From UASB124 sp964446935 (GTDB lineage Bacteria; Babelota; Babeliae; Babelales; RVW-14): a DNA stretch of 64,000 bases. The notes beneath the pieces were generated by a model, which worked only from the letters and a program-made list of their open reading frames with translations, was not told the origin of the DNA and searched no databases. Below, one piece after another: positions 40,630 through 49,182 of this stretch. Positions within the stretch are counted from its first letter, which is position 1. Every line of letters begins with the position of its first letter. The DNA is taken from NCBI GenBank assembly GCA_964446935.1, contig CAYUQI010000001.1, positions 68,508 through 132,507 of the forward strand, read 5' to 3'. Both the position numbers and the translations under genes were made by a program.

Positions 40630-41346
40630 TTACGCCCTTGTTGAAGAGATAATCAATTTTTGCATTTGTCGCGCTGCTAATGTGGGTTCAATGATGTTTT
40701 TTTGTATCACTTGGGCCCATGTTGCCTTGATTTGTTCGCTGACAAGTGTAAGAATTCTTATCAAAAATTTTGCAAACTCTTCTGTTGGCATTTGGGCTGA
40801 GGTCTCTATTTGTATCTTTTGGGCTTCAGTTTTTAATGTGAGCATCATAGGTGCAAAATCAACACAGGCATCCAAAAGTGAAATAGGAAGGTTGATATTA
40901 ATATCTTTATCCACAGTACTCATAATGACCATGTAAGTGGCCATATCGAGTGATTGTTTTGGACTCAATATGCAGCCCTTGAATAATTTGAGCCACAATG
41001 GTTTAACAAAATCGACCATTTGCTTTATGAGTGTTTTAAGTTCTTCAGAAGTTATATTGTTTTTATCTTTAACGTTTTTATCAAGATCAGCGCACATTTT
41101 TAGGACTTCAGGTTGCAATTTGATTACTGAAGTAAAATATTCTGGAAATTGTTGGAGCATGCGATTCCATTGTTCATTCATGAGCTTTAGATAACGGTTG
41201 GCTGCCTCGATAGGATCCAAATCACAATGGATAACGACATCGTTGTCATTGATTGGTGCATTTGTCCGAGTTGCTGTTTCTTGGGCACATACACCACTAA
41301 GCAACATGCTGGAACAAGCGAAAGAAAGCGCTATACGCTTTACCAT
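40630..41346 (-). CDS. Small exported helical protein of unknown function
   Basis: 238 residues. The signal peptide is MVKRIALSFACSSMLLSGVCAQ. The mature part is almost entirely predicted helix with amphipathic stretches (IEAANRYLKLMNEQWNRMLQQF, TSEELKTLIKQMVDFVKPLWLKLF) and four cysteines. No known motif. It belongs to a row of similar-looking exported proteins between 39.4 and 44.9 kb. It has its own terminator, and 218 bp separate it from the gene upstream, so it is likely expressed alone. Confidence 0.7.
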   Translation of the reverse strand: MVKRIALSFACSSMLLSGVCAQETATRTNAPINDNDVVIHCDLDPIEAANRYLKLMNEQWNRMLQQFPEYFTSVIKLQPEVLKMCADLDKNVKDKNNITSEELKTLIKQMVDFVKPLWLKLFKGCILSPKQSLDMATYMVIMSTVDKDININLPISLLDACVDFAPMMLTLKTEAQKIQIETSAQMPTEEFAKFLIRILTLVSEQIKATWAQVIQKNIIEPTLAARQMQKLIISSTRA

Positions 41347-41564
41347 GGAAACCCCCTCTACGAGTAAGAATTGTTTATGGGAAATGACCCTAAGACCCCC
41401 CTAGGAATCATTATTGGAAATAAGTGTACTTCGAGGGGTTTTATTTGCAAACGCCCTCCATCTGGAGGGTGAATTGAGCGATGCACCAGGGGATAAATTA
41501 ACAAAGAGTAAAAAAGGGTTAAAAAATAGGAGAAAATGGAGGTTTGTGGTTGGAAACTACTGCG
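41347..41564. other. Intergenic region with one small hairpin
   Basis: 218 bp without a gene. CCCTCCA (41454-41460) and TGGAGGG (41463-41469) form a tight hairpin of unknown role. The rest shows nothing clear, and it should contain the promoter of the 40630-41346 gene. Confidence 0.4.
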
Positions 41565-42020
41565 TCAGTCAAGCGCCAAGGCATGTATATCAATTGTATA
41601 AAATGTTGCTAACGTTTCCGCAATTTCTTTAATCAATGCGGTTTTTAATTCTTTGAATTTAGAAATGATATTTGTTCTTGTTAGCTGCGAGCTTTTTATT
41701 TTATAGGGAATAGTGTTTTCTATTTTCTCGAGTGCCTTTTGCGCTTGTGGTGATAAATCATCCAATAGTTGTTTATCCAGAACTTTTAATTCTTGTGATT
41801 GAGGAAGCAGGACTGTTTTCCATTCATCCGTTGGGGTATCAAGAAAGTTTGGATCTTGGCTTAATTTAGTTTCAAAGTTTTTAATAGTTTCTTCAAATAT
41901 GGCAATGGTATGTTTTATGAACGCAGTGCCAGGATTATCTGATGTTTGTTGATCCATGCCGAAACAGTATCCAACCATGCATATGCTGATGAGTGATCGT
42001 GATAATAGAATATGTTTCAT
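41565..42020 (-). CDS. Small exported helical protein, related to its upstream neighbour
   Basis: 151 residues. The signal peptide is MKHILLSRSLISICMVGYCFG. The body is helical and charged. Its C-terminus (LKTALIKEIAETLATFYTIDIHALALD) closely resembles the end of the 42168-42902 product (IIDESIQAMANVLAKHYEIDFESLGLK), so the two share a domain. No outside family is recognised. An upstream terminator separates it from that gene. Confidence 0.68.
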   Translation of the reverse strand: MKHILLSRSLISICMVGYCFGMDQQTSDNPGTAFIKHTIAIFEETIKNFETKLSQDPNFLDTPTDEWKTVLLPQSQELKVLDKQLLDDLSPQAQKALEKIENTIPYKIKSSQLTRTNIISKFKELKTALIKEIAETLATFYTIDIHALALD

Positions 42021-42093
42021 TGATTACTCGGTATTAAAACAGAAAAAATGATTTTTATACTTCCAGTTTTCCAAAATCATCATCAATGTATCT

Positions 42094-42147
42094 ATAAAAA
42101 TAAAAATCGGAAGGTTTTTACAAAGGACTTCCGATTTTTATTTTTAT
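42094..42147. terminator. Terminator with a 20-bp stem
   Basis: ATAAAAATAAAAATCGGAAG (42094-42113) pairs base for base with the mirror arm at 42128-42147 around a 14-base loop. It follows the minus-strand stop at 42168. Confidence 0.85.
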
Positions 42148-42167
42148 GTGATCAATGAGCTTTGAGT

Positions 42168-42902
42168 TTATTTTATTTCAGCTACTGCTGTTTCTTGTTC
42201 AATCGGTTGTTTAAGCCCAAGCGATTCAAAGTCGATTTCGTAATGTTTTGCTAGTACATTTGCCATAGCCTGTATTGATTCATCGATGATTGTTTTCAAT
42301 GGCGGTAGTATGAGATCTTTAATTTCTTGGATATTAGGTATTGGGTTTACTGTTACCTGAATATCTTTGAATGATTTTGCAATCGTGAGGGTGTTTTGCA
42401 TATATGTGGTGAAGAATGTTTCCATTGCAGTGGTTCTTGCTTCTGGTGATATGGCTGATAGTGCTATATCAATAGATACAGAGTCCGCTATTAAATTCGA
42501 AATCGTTTTTGATGTTTTAGACAAAACTTGATTTATCAATGATCTCACAAGTTCTTCTGCTTGAGGTTCTGAGGTTTGTTCCGCTGTATGAGTGAACTTA
42601 TCAAACATTGTTGATATCAGTTCGTCTATTATTTGATTGAATGAACTATTGAATATTTTTTGAAAGCCTTGAATAAACATATTTGCTGCCGCATCAGCAT
42701 CCATGCGTTCTGTTAATTTTTTGATTTGATCAAGCAGCTGTTTGTTTCTTTTAATTCTTTCAGTGAGTGTTCTTGTGTTTTTAGGTTGTTTTGTTGTTCG
42801 GGATGATACCGATTGTTTACTTTTATTATCTTGGTCCATAGTCAATGCGGTGGAAGCAAGAAGAGAGATACTGACTAGTAAGGTTAATGATTTATGAAAC
42901 AT
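42168..42902 (-). CDS. Exported helical protein of unknown function
   Basis: 244 residues. The signal peptide is KSLTLLVSISLLASTALTM. Next is a basic stretch (KQSVSSRTTKQPKNTRTLTERIKRNKQ), then helical repeats with many I, L and T. The C-terminal 30 residues share a motif (LAKHYEIDFESLGL) with the smaller downstream gene. The protein might form a helical bundle that binds a membrane or another protein; nothing more can be said. Confidence 0.7.
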   Translation of the reverse strand: MFHKSLTLLVSISLLASTALTMDQDNKSKQSVSSRTTKQPKNTRTLTERIKRNKQLLDQIKKLTERMDADAAANMFIQGFQKIFNSSFNQIIDELISTMFDKFTHTAEQTSEPQAEELVRSLINQVLSKTSKTISNLIADSVSIDIALSAISPEARTTAMETFFTTYMQNTLTIAKSFKDIQVTVNPIPNIQEIKDLILPPLKTIIDESIQAMANVLAKHYEIDFESLGLKQPIEQETAVAEIK

Positions 42903-43021
42903 GAAAAGCCCTCTTTGGTAATAGTGTGACGGTTTGTTAACTTCGCGATAAGTACTTATGCGAGAATATAGTGAATTAATAAATTTTTACAAGGAGGGGT
43001 CTGATTTTGAAAAACGAGAGA

Positions 43022-43819
43022 CTACAATGTAATCAGTGTTACATTATTGACCATGTTCCCCAGGAGCATTTGTCCAACGCGTTGAAATGCTTCAGGTTCT
43101 TTGGTGACATAGAAAGTGTAATGCGGTGAGGCTGGAGACGAGGATGGGTTTGATGGTATCATTTGTTCAACAAGTTTGGCGGTGTGGCGAGCGACGGCCT
43201 CGTTTGAATCGATAATGGTAACAGCGGGCCCTACTAATTGCTGGATATGGTGACGGACGAAGGGGTAATGGGTGCATGCCAGTCCGACAACGTCAACCCC
43301 AGCATCAAGGGCAGGTTGTACATAGCGACGCAATGTATTTATCATGAGCGGATCATCAAATTGTCCATGTTCAATCAAGCCAACCAAATCGGCGCAGGGA
43401 ATGCTTAGAACTTGCGTATCGCCTGCATATTTTGCGATTAATTCTTTCTGATAATCACTGTGAGCAGTAAAAGGGGTAGCCATGATGGCGACTTTTTTAG
43501 TTTTGGTGAGTTGGCAGGCAGGTTTGACGACTGGAACCACCCCTACAATGGGAATAGAAAAATGTTCCCGTAAATAAGCAAGACTTGACGTGGATGAAGT
43601 ATTGCAGGCAATAACTGCCAGTTTGATATCATGCTTGGTGATTAAAAAATCAAGGATACGTGCATTAATTTGTTTGAGCTGTTCTGCTGTTTTTTCGCCA
43701 AAAGGAAAGTTCTTGTTATCTGCACAATATATCAGGTCATGATGAGGGAGCCGTGTGGCAATTTCTTTAAAGATCCCTAACCCCCCAACCCCAGAATCAA
43801 AGATACCTATTGGATTCAT
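43022..43819 (-). CDS. murI: Glutamate racemase
   Basis: 265 residues. It makes D-glutamate for peptidoglycan. Motifs are PIGIFDSGVGGLGIF at the start, VIACNTSSTSSLAYLR with the first catalytic cysteine, and DVVGLACTHYPFVR with the second. The set is complete, so the enzyme should be active. It sits alone within a cluster of exported proteins. Confidence 0.95.
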   Translation of the reverse strand: MNPIGIFDSGVGGLGIFKEIATRLPHHDLIYCADNKNFPFGEKTAEQLKQINARILDFLITKHDIKLAVIACNTSSTSSLAYLREHFSIPIVGVVPVVKPACQLTKTKKVAIMATPFTAHSDYQKELIAKYAGDTQVLSIPCADLVGLIEHGQFDDPLMINTLRRYVQPALDAGVDVVGLACTHYPFVRHHIQQLVGPAVTIIDSNEAVARHTAKLVEQMIPSNPSSSPASPHYTFYVTKEPEAFQRVGQMLLGNMVNNVTLITL

Positions 43820-43852
43820 AACTCACTCCCTTTACTATGTTACTTCTATAAT

Positions 43853-44272
43853 TTAAGTATTAGGAAGAGTGTTTAATATGGTCAACAATCGAGCATTTCG
43901 TGTTTGCAAATATTTAACGAGCGCTGTACATAGTTGAGCTTTATCATTTTGGGATGCTTCGTCGGTAATGAGATAGCGCATTCTTGCTGTTATTTGTAAT
44001 TCTGCGTTTATGGATTTTACGATGTTTTGATTCTCTTTTGGAATGGTTGTTCCCAGTGCAAGTTTTTGGAGAAATTCTTGGTCGAGTTGATTGTATCCTT
44101 CGGTTAGAAGGGTTTGTACGTCCAGTTTTTGAGAAAGTTTAGCGACTTTGGTCGGTAATTCATTGTCAAATGTTGTTATTTGTTGCTTAATGGTATCGAC
44201 CAACCCCTTGTTTTGAGCTGATAGCATGGATGTTGCCATTATGAGTACGATTAAGCCGATTCTTTTTATCAT
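43853..44272 (-). CDS. Small exported helical protein of unknown function
   Basis: 139 residues from the ATG at 44272, with AAGGA eight bases upstream; a longer frame upstream has none. The signal peptide is MIKRIGLIVLIMATSMLSAQ. The mature part is helical (TIKQQITTFDNELPTKVAKLSQKLDVQ and so on) with a single cysteine. It lies 33 bp upstream of murI and could be on the same transcript. Confidence 0.66.
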   Translation of the reverse strand: MIKRIGLIVLIMATSMLSAQNKGLVDTIKQQITTFDNELPTKVAKLSQKLDVQTLLTEGYNQLDQEFLQKLALGTTIPKENQNIVKSINAELQITARMRYLITDEASQNDKAQLCTALVKYLQTRNARLLTILNTLPNT

Positions 44273-44335
44273 GATAATATCCTTGTGTGATCTATTTAAA
44301 GGAGCAAAAGTGTAGCTCAAAAGCAAAAAAAAGAA

Positions 44336-44360
44336 AGAGGGGCATTCAAAACGCCCCTCT
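44336..44360 (-). terminator. Rho-independent terminator of the 44389-44919 gene
   Basis: On the minus strand AGAGGGGC and GCCCCTCT enclose a nine-base loop and are followed by TTCTTTTTTTTT. Confidence 0.88.
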
Positions 44361-44388
44361 AAAACGAAATTATATGGTTTAGATATGC

Positions 44389-44919
44389 TTAGGAAACAAA
44401 AGTTGTTTCAATAAAACGGTCAAATTTTTGAATAACAGTAGTAAAGTTTTTGGTGGAGAGTGTTATGCAATCGATGAGATACTGTCTAAAAGGAAGCCCT
44501 ACGGGGTTTGGATATTTTTGTTGGATCTGCTTTTCTGTTAGACGTTCTGCAATTTCGTCTGCAACCATACAATAGAGCTCTAAGCTTCCCATTGTATCGT
44601 TGAGCATCTGGTATTTTGCTTTTAGTTGAGCGGCATAGCTTTCATTATTGTCTTCAATCAAATCGTTTAAAAAATCAACAATATCAATCTTTTTAAAAAT
44701 GTTACGAGCGTCTACAATGATTCCGCTTGAGTCGATTGTTCTTGGATATTCTTTGTTAAAAAAGGTAACAAAAGCTTGATATCCTTGATCAGTTGTTACA
44801 ACGTTTTGAAGTTCTTTACATACATCAATGACCAAATCGGTTGATGTTGCAACTGCATGGTGCAAACAACAGCTAATGATGCTGACGGCTAAAAGTGTGG
44901 TACGAATAGATCTATTCAT
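44389..44919 (-). CDS. Exported helical protein of unknown function
   Basis: 176 residues. The signal peptide is TTLLAVSIISCCLHHAVA. The mature protein is helical (VCKELQNVVTTDQGYQAFVTFF; LNDLIEDNNESYAAQLKAKYQ) with a proline-containing turn (KYPNPVGLPFRQYL) near the end. No motif is recognised. It is the first gene of the minus-strand exported-protein cluster and has its own terminator. Confidence 0.68.
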   Translation of the reverse strand: MNRSIRTTLLAVSIISCCLHHAVATSTDLVIDVCKELQNVVTTDQGYQAFVTFFNKEYPRTIDSSGIIVDARNIFKKIDIVDFLNDLIEDNNESYAAQLKAKYQMLNDTMGSLELYCMVADEIAERLTEKQIQQKYPNPVGLPFRQYLIDCITLSTKNFTTVIQKFDRFIETTFVS

Positions 44920-45056
44920 AAATCCCCCCTGTATTTAAGACCTGACTTCTACAATTCCTTTAAGTTTACAGGGCCTCGTTTTTATCTGCAAAAGCCCATC
45001 TTTATGTATTCTGTCAATAAACAAGTAGAAAATAATTGGGCCGGAGGGTGTTCTGA

Positions 45057-45086
45057 TTGGAGAAATCCAAAACTTTTTGCTATAGT
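45057..45086 (+). promoter_or_regulatory. Likely promoter of the MsbA-like gene
   Basis: TTGGAG (45057-45062), an 18-base spacer, and TATAGT (45081-45086) with an upstream TGC that makes an extended -10. The start codon is 75 bases downstream. Confidence 0.5.
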
Positions 45087-45160
45087 GGGCTGGATGTCGT
45101 ATTAATTAATTTACAAAGAGTCTGTTGCCCCTGTGGGGCTGCCGATATCATAGAGCGTAC

Positions 45161-46840
45161 ATGAGTCATTTAAAAAGAGTTCTTGGATACACTAAACCGT
45201 ATTGGAAAACATTAGTTTTTTCTCTGGTTGCAGCATCATTGTATGGTGTTGTTTCTGCTTTGCCGACCTATGTGCTGAAGCATACAATCGATGATATTTT
45301 TATCAAGCGATACAGTTATCTAATTGTTCCTTTTATCTTAGCCTTTATTGCTGTGTTTATTGTTAAAGGCATTTTGATGTATGTTTCGAGTTATTCGATG
45401 CATTGGGTGAATAACAAAGTGACCATTGATATTCGCAATGATTTGTTTTCAAAAATAATTAATTTCCCTCTTTCGTTTCATCAATCAAGCACCACAGGGC
45501 AACTCATGTCTCATTTTCTTAACGATGTACAAATGATTCAACAGGCGGCAGGTGCAGCTATTCGCGATGGAATCAGAAGCTTTTTTGAAGCAATGTTTCT
45601 CGTAGGGTTTGCTATCTATCAAAACGCCAAACTTGGAATTCTTTTGATTATTATTGGACCCATTATTGGTTACACCATCAAAAATTTAGGTCGGGCTCGC
45701 AAACAGGCCTCTTTAGCTATTCAATCTCAACTGGGATTCATTAGTTCAATGCTTCAAGAAACATTTACAGGAGTTCGTGAAATTAAAGCATTTAACGCAG
45801 AAAGAGAGGAGCAGAATCGGTTTAAAGATCTTTTGGCCCGATGTTTCCATGCCATTATGTTTAACGTTCATGTTGAATGTATCCTGCCTGCCTTAGTTGA
45901 GGCTATTGCCGTGATGGGGTGTGGTGTTATTTTTTATGTGGCAGCACATCAGGTACTTGCGGGTTCCATTACCGCTGGTCAGCTTACCGCTTTTGTTGCT
46001 GCTGTGATATTGGCATATCAGCCGCTCAAAAAAATTATTTCCGTTTATTCTGAAATTCAGTATGGTCTTGCAGCCGCTGAACGTATTTTCGCTGTACTTG
46101 ATCAAGTGTACCCTGCAACACAAAATCGCTTTAATGAATTAAAGACATTTTCTAATCAGATTGTTTTTGAGCATGTTTCATTTAATTACAGCGAAAATAT
46201 CCCTGTTTTTTCATCGCTCTCATTAACAATCAAAAGGGGGGAAGCAATTGGTATTGTTGGCTCATCTGGATGTGGGAAAAGCACATTTTGTGATCTTTTG
46301 TTAGGGTTTATTAATCCAACATCTGGAAGAATTTTAATTGATGGCCATGATATTACAAAAGTTTCATTTGTTAGCTTACGTGATCATCTTGGTTACGTAG
46401 GGCAACGCACATTCTTGTTTAATGATACTATTGTACGAAACGTTGCATATGCCAATCCGATGGCAAGTAATGAGGCAATTGTCAAAGCTTGCAAAGCTGC
46501 ACATGCGCATGAATTTATTCAGGTATTGCCTGACAAATATCAAACTATGGTGGGAGAAAATGGAACGTTGCTCTCTGGTGGACAGAAACAACGACTTACC
46601 ATTGCGCGAGCATTGCTTAAAAATCCTGATATTCTTATTTTTGATGAGGCAACCTCTGCTTTGGATGAAGATTCAGAACACATGATTCGGCTTGCCATTG
46701 ATGAAATTAAAGGCAAGAAAACGCTTATTATCGTTTCGCACCGACCAACCATGTTGCAGAATCTTGATCGTGTATTGCTCATTGGTAACGGAGTTATTCA
46801 AGAAGTTACCGGTGATGTTTCTAAACAGTTGTATTTATAA
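45161..46840 (+). CDS. MsbA-like ABC exporter (fused membrane and ATPase domains)
   Basis: 559 residues from the ATG at 45161 (MSHLKRVLGYTKPYW). Six membrane helices (about 1-320) are followed by the ATPase: GEAIGIVGSSGCGKSTFCDLLLG, signature TLLSGGQKQRLTIARALL, Walker B ILIFDEATSALDEDSE and H-loop IIVSHRPTML. The layout is that of MsbA and other homodimeric exporters. Export of lipid A-core or phospholipid is plausible given the LptF/G-like gene, but drug or peptide export cannot be excluded. Single gene with its own promoter and a terminator after a repeat region. Confidence 0.88.
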   Translation: MSHLKRVLGYTKPYWKTLVFSLVAASLYGVVSALPTYVLKHTIDDIFIKRYSYLIVPFILAFIAVFIVKGILMYVSSYSMHWVNNKVTIDIRNDLFSKIINFPLSFHQSSTTGQLMSHFLNDVQMIQQAAGAAIRDGIRSFFEAMFLVGFAIYQNAKLGILLIIIGPIIGYTIKNLGRARKQASLAIQSQLGFISSMLQETFTGVREIKAFNAEREEQNRFKDLLARCFHAIMFNVHVECILPALVEAIAVMGCGVIFYVAAHQVLAGSITAGQLTAFVAAVILAYQPLKKIISVYSEIQYGLAAAERIFAVLDQVYPATQNRFNELKTFSNQIVFEHVSFNYSENIPVFSSLSLTIKRGEAIGIVGSSGCGKSTFCDLLLGFINPTSGRILIDGHDITKVSFVSLRDHLGYVGQRTFLFNDTIVRNVAYANPMASNEAIVKACKAAHAHEFIQVLPDKYQTMVGENGTLLSGGQKQRLTIARALLKNPDILIFDEATSALDEDSEHMIRLAIDEIKGKKTLIIVSHRPTMLQNLDRVLLIGNGVIQEVTGDVSKQLYL

Positions 46841-46919
46841 GTGAGTTTTGAAAGAAGTGGTGGTTGCCAGTACAAGGTCCATTAGAATCGTAACCCTGAA
46901 GAAACAAGATCATACGATA

Positions 46920-47020
46920 TTTTGTCCCCCTGCCCGTCCGCCGAAGAGGGCTTACCTTCGCCCAGGTGGCTACGGTGGCCGGCGCGAAGGCTGGGAACTC
47001 GCCTGCGATCCATATCCTTA
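46920..47020. repeat. GC-rich intergenic repeat element
   Basis: About 100 bp, much richer in G and C than its surroundings, without a gene. CCTTCGC (46954-46960) and GCGAAGG (46983-46989) can pair around GGTGGCTACGGTGGCCGG. The core TTCGC...GCTACGG recalls the shorter pieces at 6.70-6.84 kb. Confidence 0.5.
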
Positions 47021-47045
47021 AAAAATTATTATGCTGACGTACGTA

Positions 47046-47077
47046 AAAGGGCCATGAATTTAAGTTCATGGCCCTTT
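47046..47077. terminator. Bidirectional terminator
   Basis: AAAGGGCCATGAA (47046-47058) pairs with TTCATGGCCCTTT (47065-47077), followed by T. It lies between the convergent ABC exporter and beta-helix genes. Confidence 0.9.
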
Positions 47078-47099
47078 TTGCATTGTAAAATGTGCACAA

Positions 47100-49154
47100 T
47101 TAGACTAGATCGTACAACAAGCTACCTGATAGTATTTCGAATGTTGCTGCTGGCCCAACGATAACATTAACATTACCAGCCGTAGTTCCATTGCCAAATG
47201 CTATAAATTGGCTTTCGGAAATTCCGCCTGGATTTTGAATGTAATTATACCCATCCATCATTAAACGACCACCAGTAAAACGCATGCCTGTTGTTGTTGA
47301 CATCAACGTTGCACCATTAATCGACAACGTTGCATAGGCATTTTCGCATACGATCAAATCTCTGTTTGCAATTGGAGGTGAATAGGAGAATGTCATACGT
47401 TCATCAAGATGCATGGTGCCAAAACGACTAATATACAGTGTTTTGCTGGTTTGGAATCCAAAGGTTCCTGTTCCAACAATGTCCCACAAACCCTTAACAA
47501 AAAGAGCACCTTGTGTGTAGGTAAAGTCGCCGTCTTGTTCCCATACCACATCACCTAATGACACGGTACAACGATCATCCATGCAACGAATTTGATTTTC
47601 AGAAATCCCCCTGATGCCGATATTATCAATCAAGAGCGACGAACCTGGACGAAGTACAAGCGAACCCCCGGTACCAATTTCTAGAATCTTGCCTTTGCCG
47701 TTGAGTATAGTTGCACCTTCAAAATACAGTGTTGTTGTGAGTGTTTGATGCTCCCCGATTTCGACTGTTGTCAGATTCCCAAAAATCAGTGTTGATTCAT
47801 CACCCATTGCGAGGCCTGGTGAGCTTACAGGGAAACTCTTAAGTAAGATGTTTTTGTATTTGAGCAATTGACCAGAATCGATGGTAACAAGTGCGGTATT
47901 TGGACTAAGGGCGAATTGATAGGCAAAACCGTCACCGTCAATTTCTGGATCTGCATTAACAATCATTGGACGTAGGGGAGAGACTATCAATTCACGATCG
48001 AGCTTTTTGTTGGCTGCAATCTTATGAGGGCCAACTTTAAGGTTATCTCCTTTGCGAACAGAACCACCGCGCAAATAGGTGACATATTTGGTGTTAAGCG
48101 TTTCATAGTTAGCGCCAAAGCGAATGTTATTGATGTCATTGTAATCAAGTGGATTGTAATACATGGTTGCATTGTCAACGGTTAACGTAGCATTTTGATC
48201 GAATCGCATCAAATAAGGGCCTACGTTAACAAGACAAGACCCCTCTACATAAATACCACCATTGGAAAAATTATAGTTGCGGTCCATATCAATGTTGACG
48301 TTGTAAAAATCTAACTGTGATGTTTCATCTTCAAAGACAATGCTACCTGAACCTAGACCACCGATAATGGTGTCATACATGGTTACGGTTGTGTTTTTCT
48401 TAATCCAAATAGTTGCACCATGGGAAAGGTCTATTTCATTGTTGTTACCAAGAATAAGCGCATCCCCCTGGAAGATCCATTGGCCGTAAAGAATGCTGTC
48501 AGCGCCAAGGGCAAGATTTTTGGCGTTAACAAAAAGGAGGGTATCCGTCCATGTTAATGCTTTTTGGCCAGTAGAAAGATTAAATGAATTGAAATTAACC
48601 GTTCCTGAACCGGTCAATAGTACATTGTCACCAAGCCCCAAATTATCTTCTAATCCAATGGTTCCACCAGACATCACAATGTTTTGATTGAGTTCACTTT
48701 GTATGCCCATTGACAGTGACGATTGATGGTTAGCAATAGTTATAGCATTTGGCTCTTTGAATCGTTGTAATCCTGTGAATCGATTATTATTGCCTCTGGC
48801 CAAACATTTGAAAGGAATTTCATCAAGTGTGAAGCCATGACATCTTGTATCGCCAGGCATGTAAATAGAATAGGTGTTATTAGGGTCTAACGTACATGTT
48901 AATTGCAACGTATAGAGTCCATCAGTTAAAAAACCATTGTCAAAATATAACGGTTTTCCTGTTAATTGACTTGGCCAATTCAGTTTAATTGTTCCGTCAA
49001 CATGCCAGACATTGCGTACTGCCTCTATATCCAATACTTGGTTATTATGTAAAGTCTCAATTGTTGATGATTCAAGCCCTTGAAAATAAATGCCGGCATT
49101 TGCAGATAAACACCAACACGTAAGAACTATCGTCAAATATATTTTATACTTCAT
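47100..49154 (-). CDS. Large exported beta-helix-like surface protein
   Basis: 684 residues from the ATG at 49154, which follows CGGAAG. The signal peptide is YLTIVLTCWCLSANA. The rest is a chain of short beta-strands rich in G, N, T and D. Recurring phrases are GDNVLLTGSGTVNF, LGNNNEIDLSHGATIWI, VNIDMDRNYNFSNGGIYVEG and LVLRPGSSLLIDNIGI. This is typical of right-handed beta-helices as in autotransporter passengers and polymorphic surface proteins. No autotransporter barrel or anchor is visible at the C-terminus (FEILSGSLLYDLV). It is probably surface-exposed or secreted and may be an adhesin; the export route past the periplasm is unknown. Confidence 0.75.
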   Translation of the reverse strand: MKYKIYLTIVLTCWCLSANAGIYFQGLESSTIETLHNNQVLDIEAVRNVWHVDGTIKLNWPSQLTGKPLYFDNGFLTDGLYTLQLTCTLDPNNTYSIYMPGDTRCHGFTLDEIPFKCLARGNNNRFTGLQRFKEPNAITIANHQSSLSMGIQSELNQNIVMSGGTIGLEDNLGLGDNVLLTGSGTVNFNSFNLSTGQKALTWTDTLLFVNAKNLALGADSILYGQWIFQGDALILGNNNEIDLSHGATIWIKKNTTVTMYDTIIGGLGSGSIVFEDETSQLDFYNVNIDMDRNYNFSNGGIYVEGSCLVNVGPYLMRFDQNATLTVDNATMYYNPLDYNDINNIRFGANYETLNTKYVTYLRGGSVRKGDNLKVGPHKIAANKKLDRELIVSPLRPMIVNADPEIDGDGFAYQFALSPNTALVTIDSGQLLKYKNILLKSFPVSSPGLAMGDESTLIFGNLTTVEIGEHQTLTTTLYFEGATILNGKGKILEIGTGGSLVLRPGSSLLIDNIGIRGISENQIRCMDDRCTVSLGDVVWEQDGDFTYTQGALFVKGLWDIVGTGTFGFQTSKTLYISRFGTMHLDERMTFSYSPPIANRDLIVCENAYATLSINGATLMSTTTGMRFTGGRLMMDGYNYIQNPGGISESQFIAFGNGTTAGNVNVIVGPAATFEILSGSLLYDLV

Positions 49155-49182
49155 AGTGCTTCCGTTTTTATAAAAATTATAA

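Noticed and set aside
46922..47164. Short reading frames in 46.8-47.1 kb
   Set aside because: They run through a GC-rich foldback and a terminator and have no ribosome binding site.
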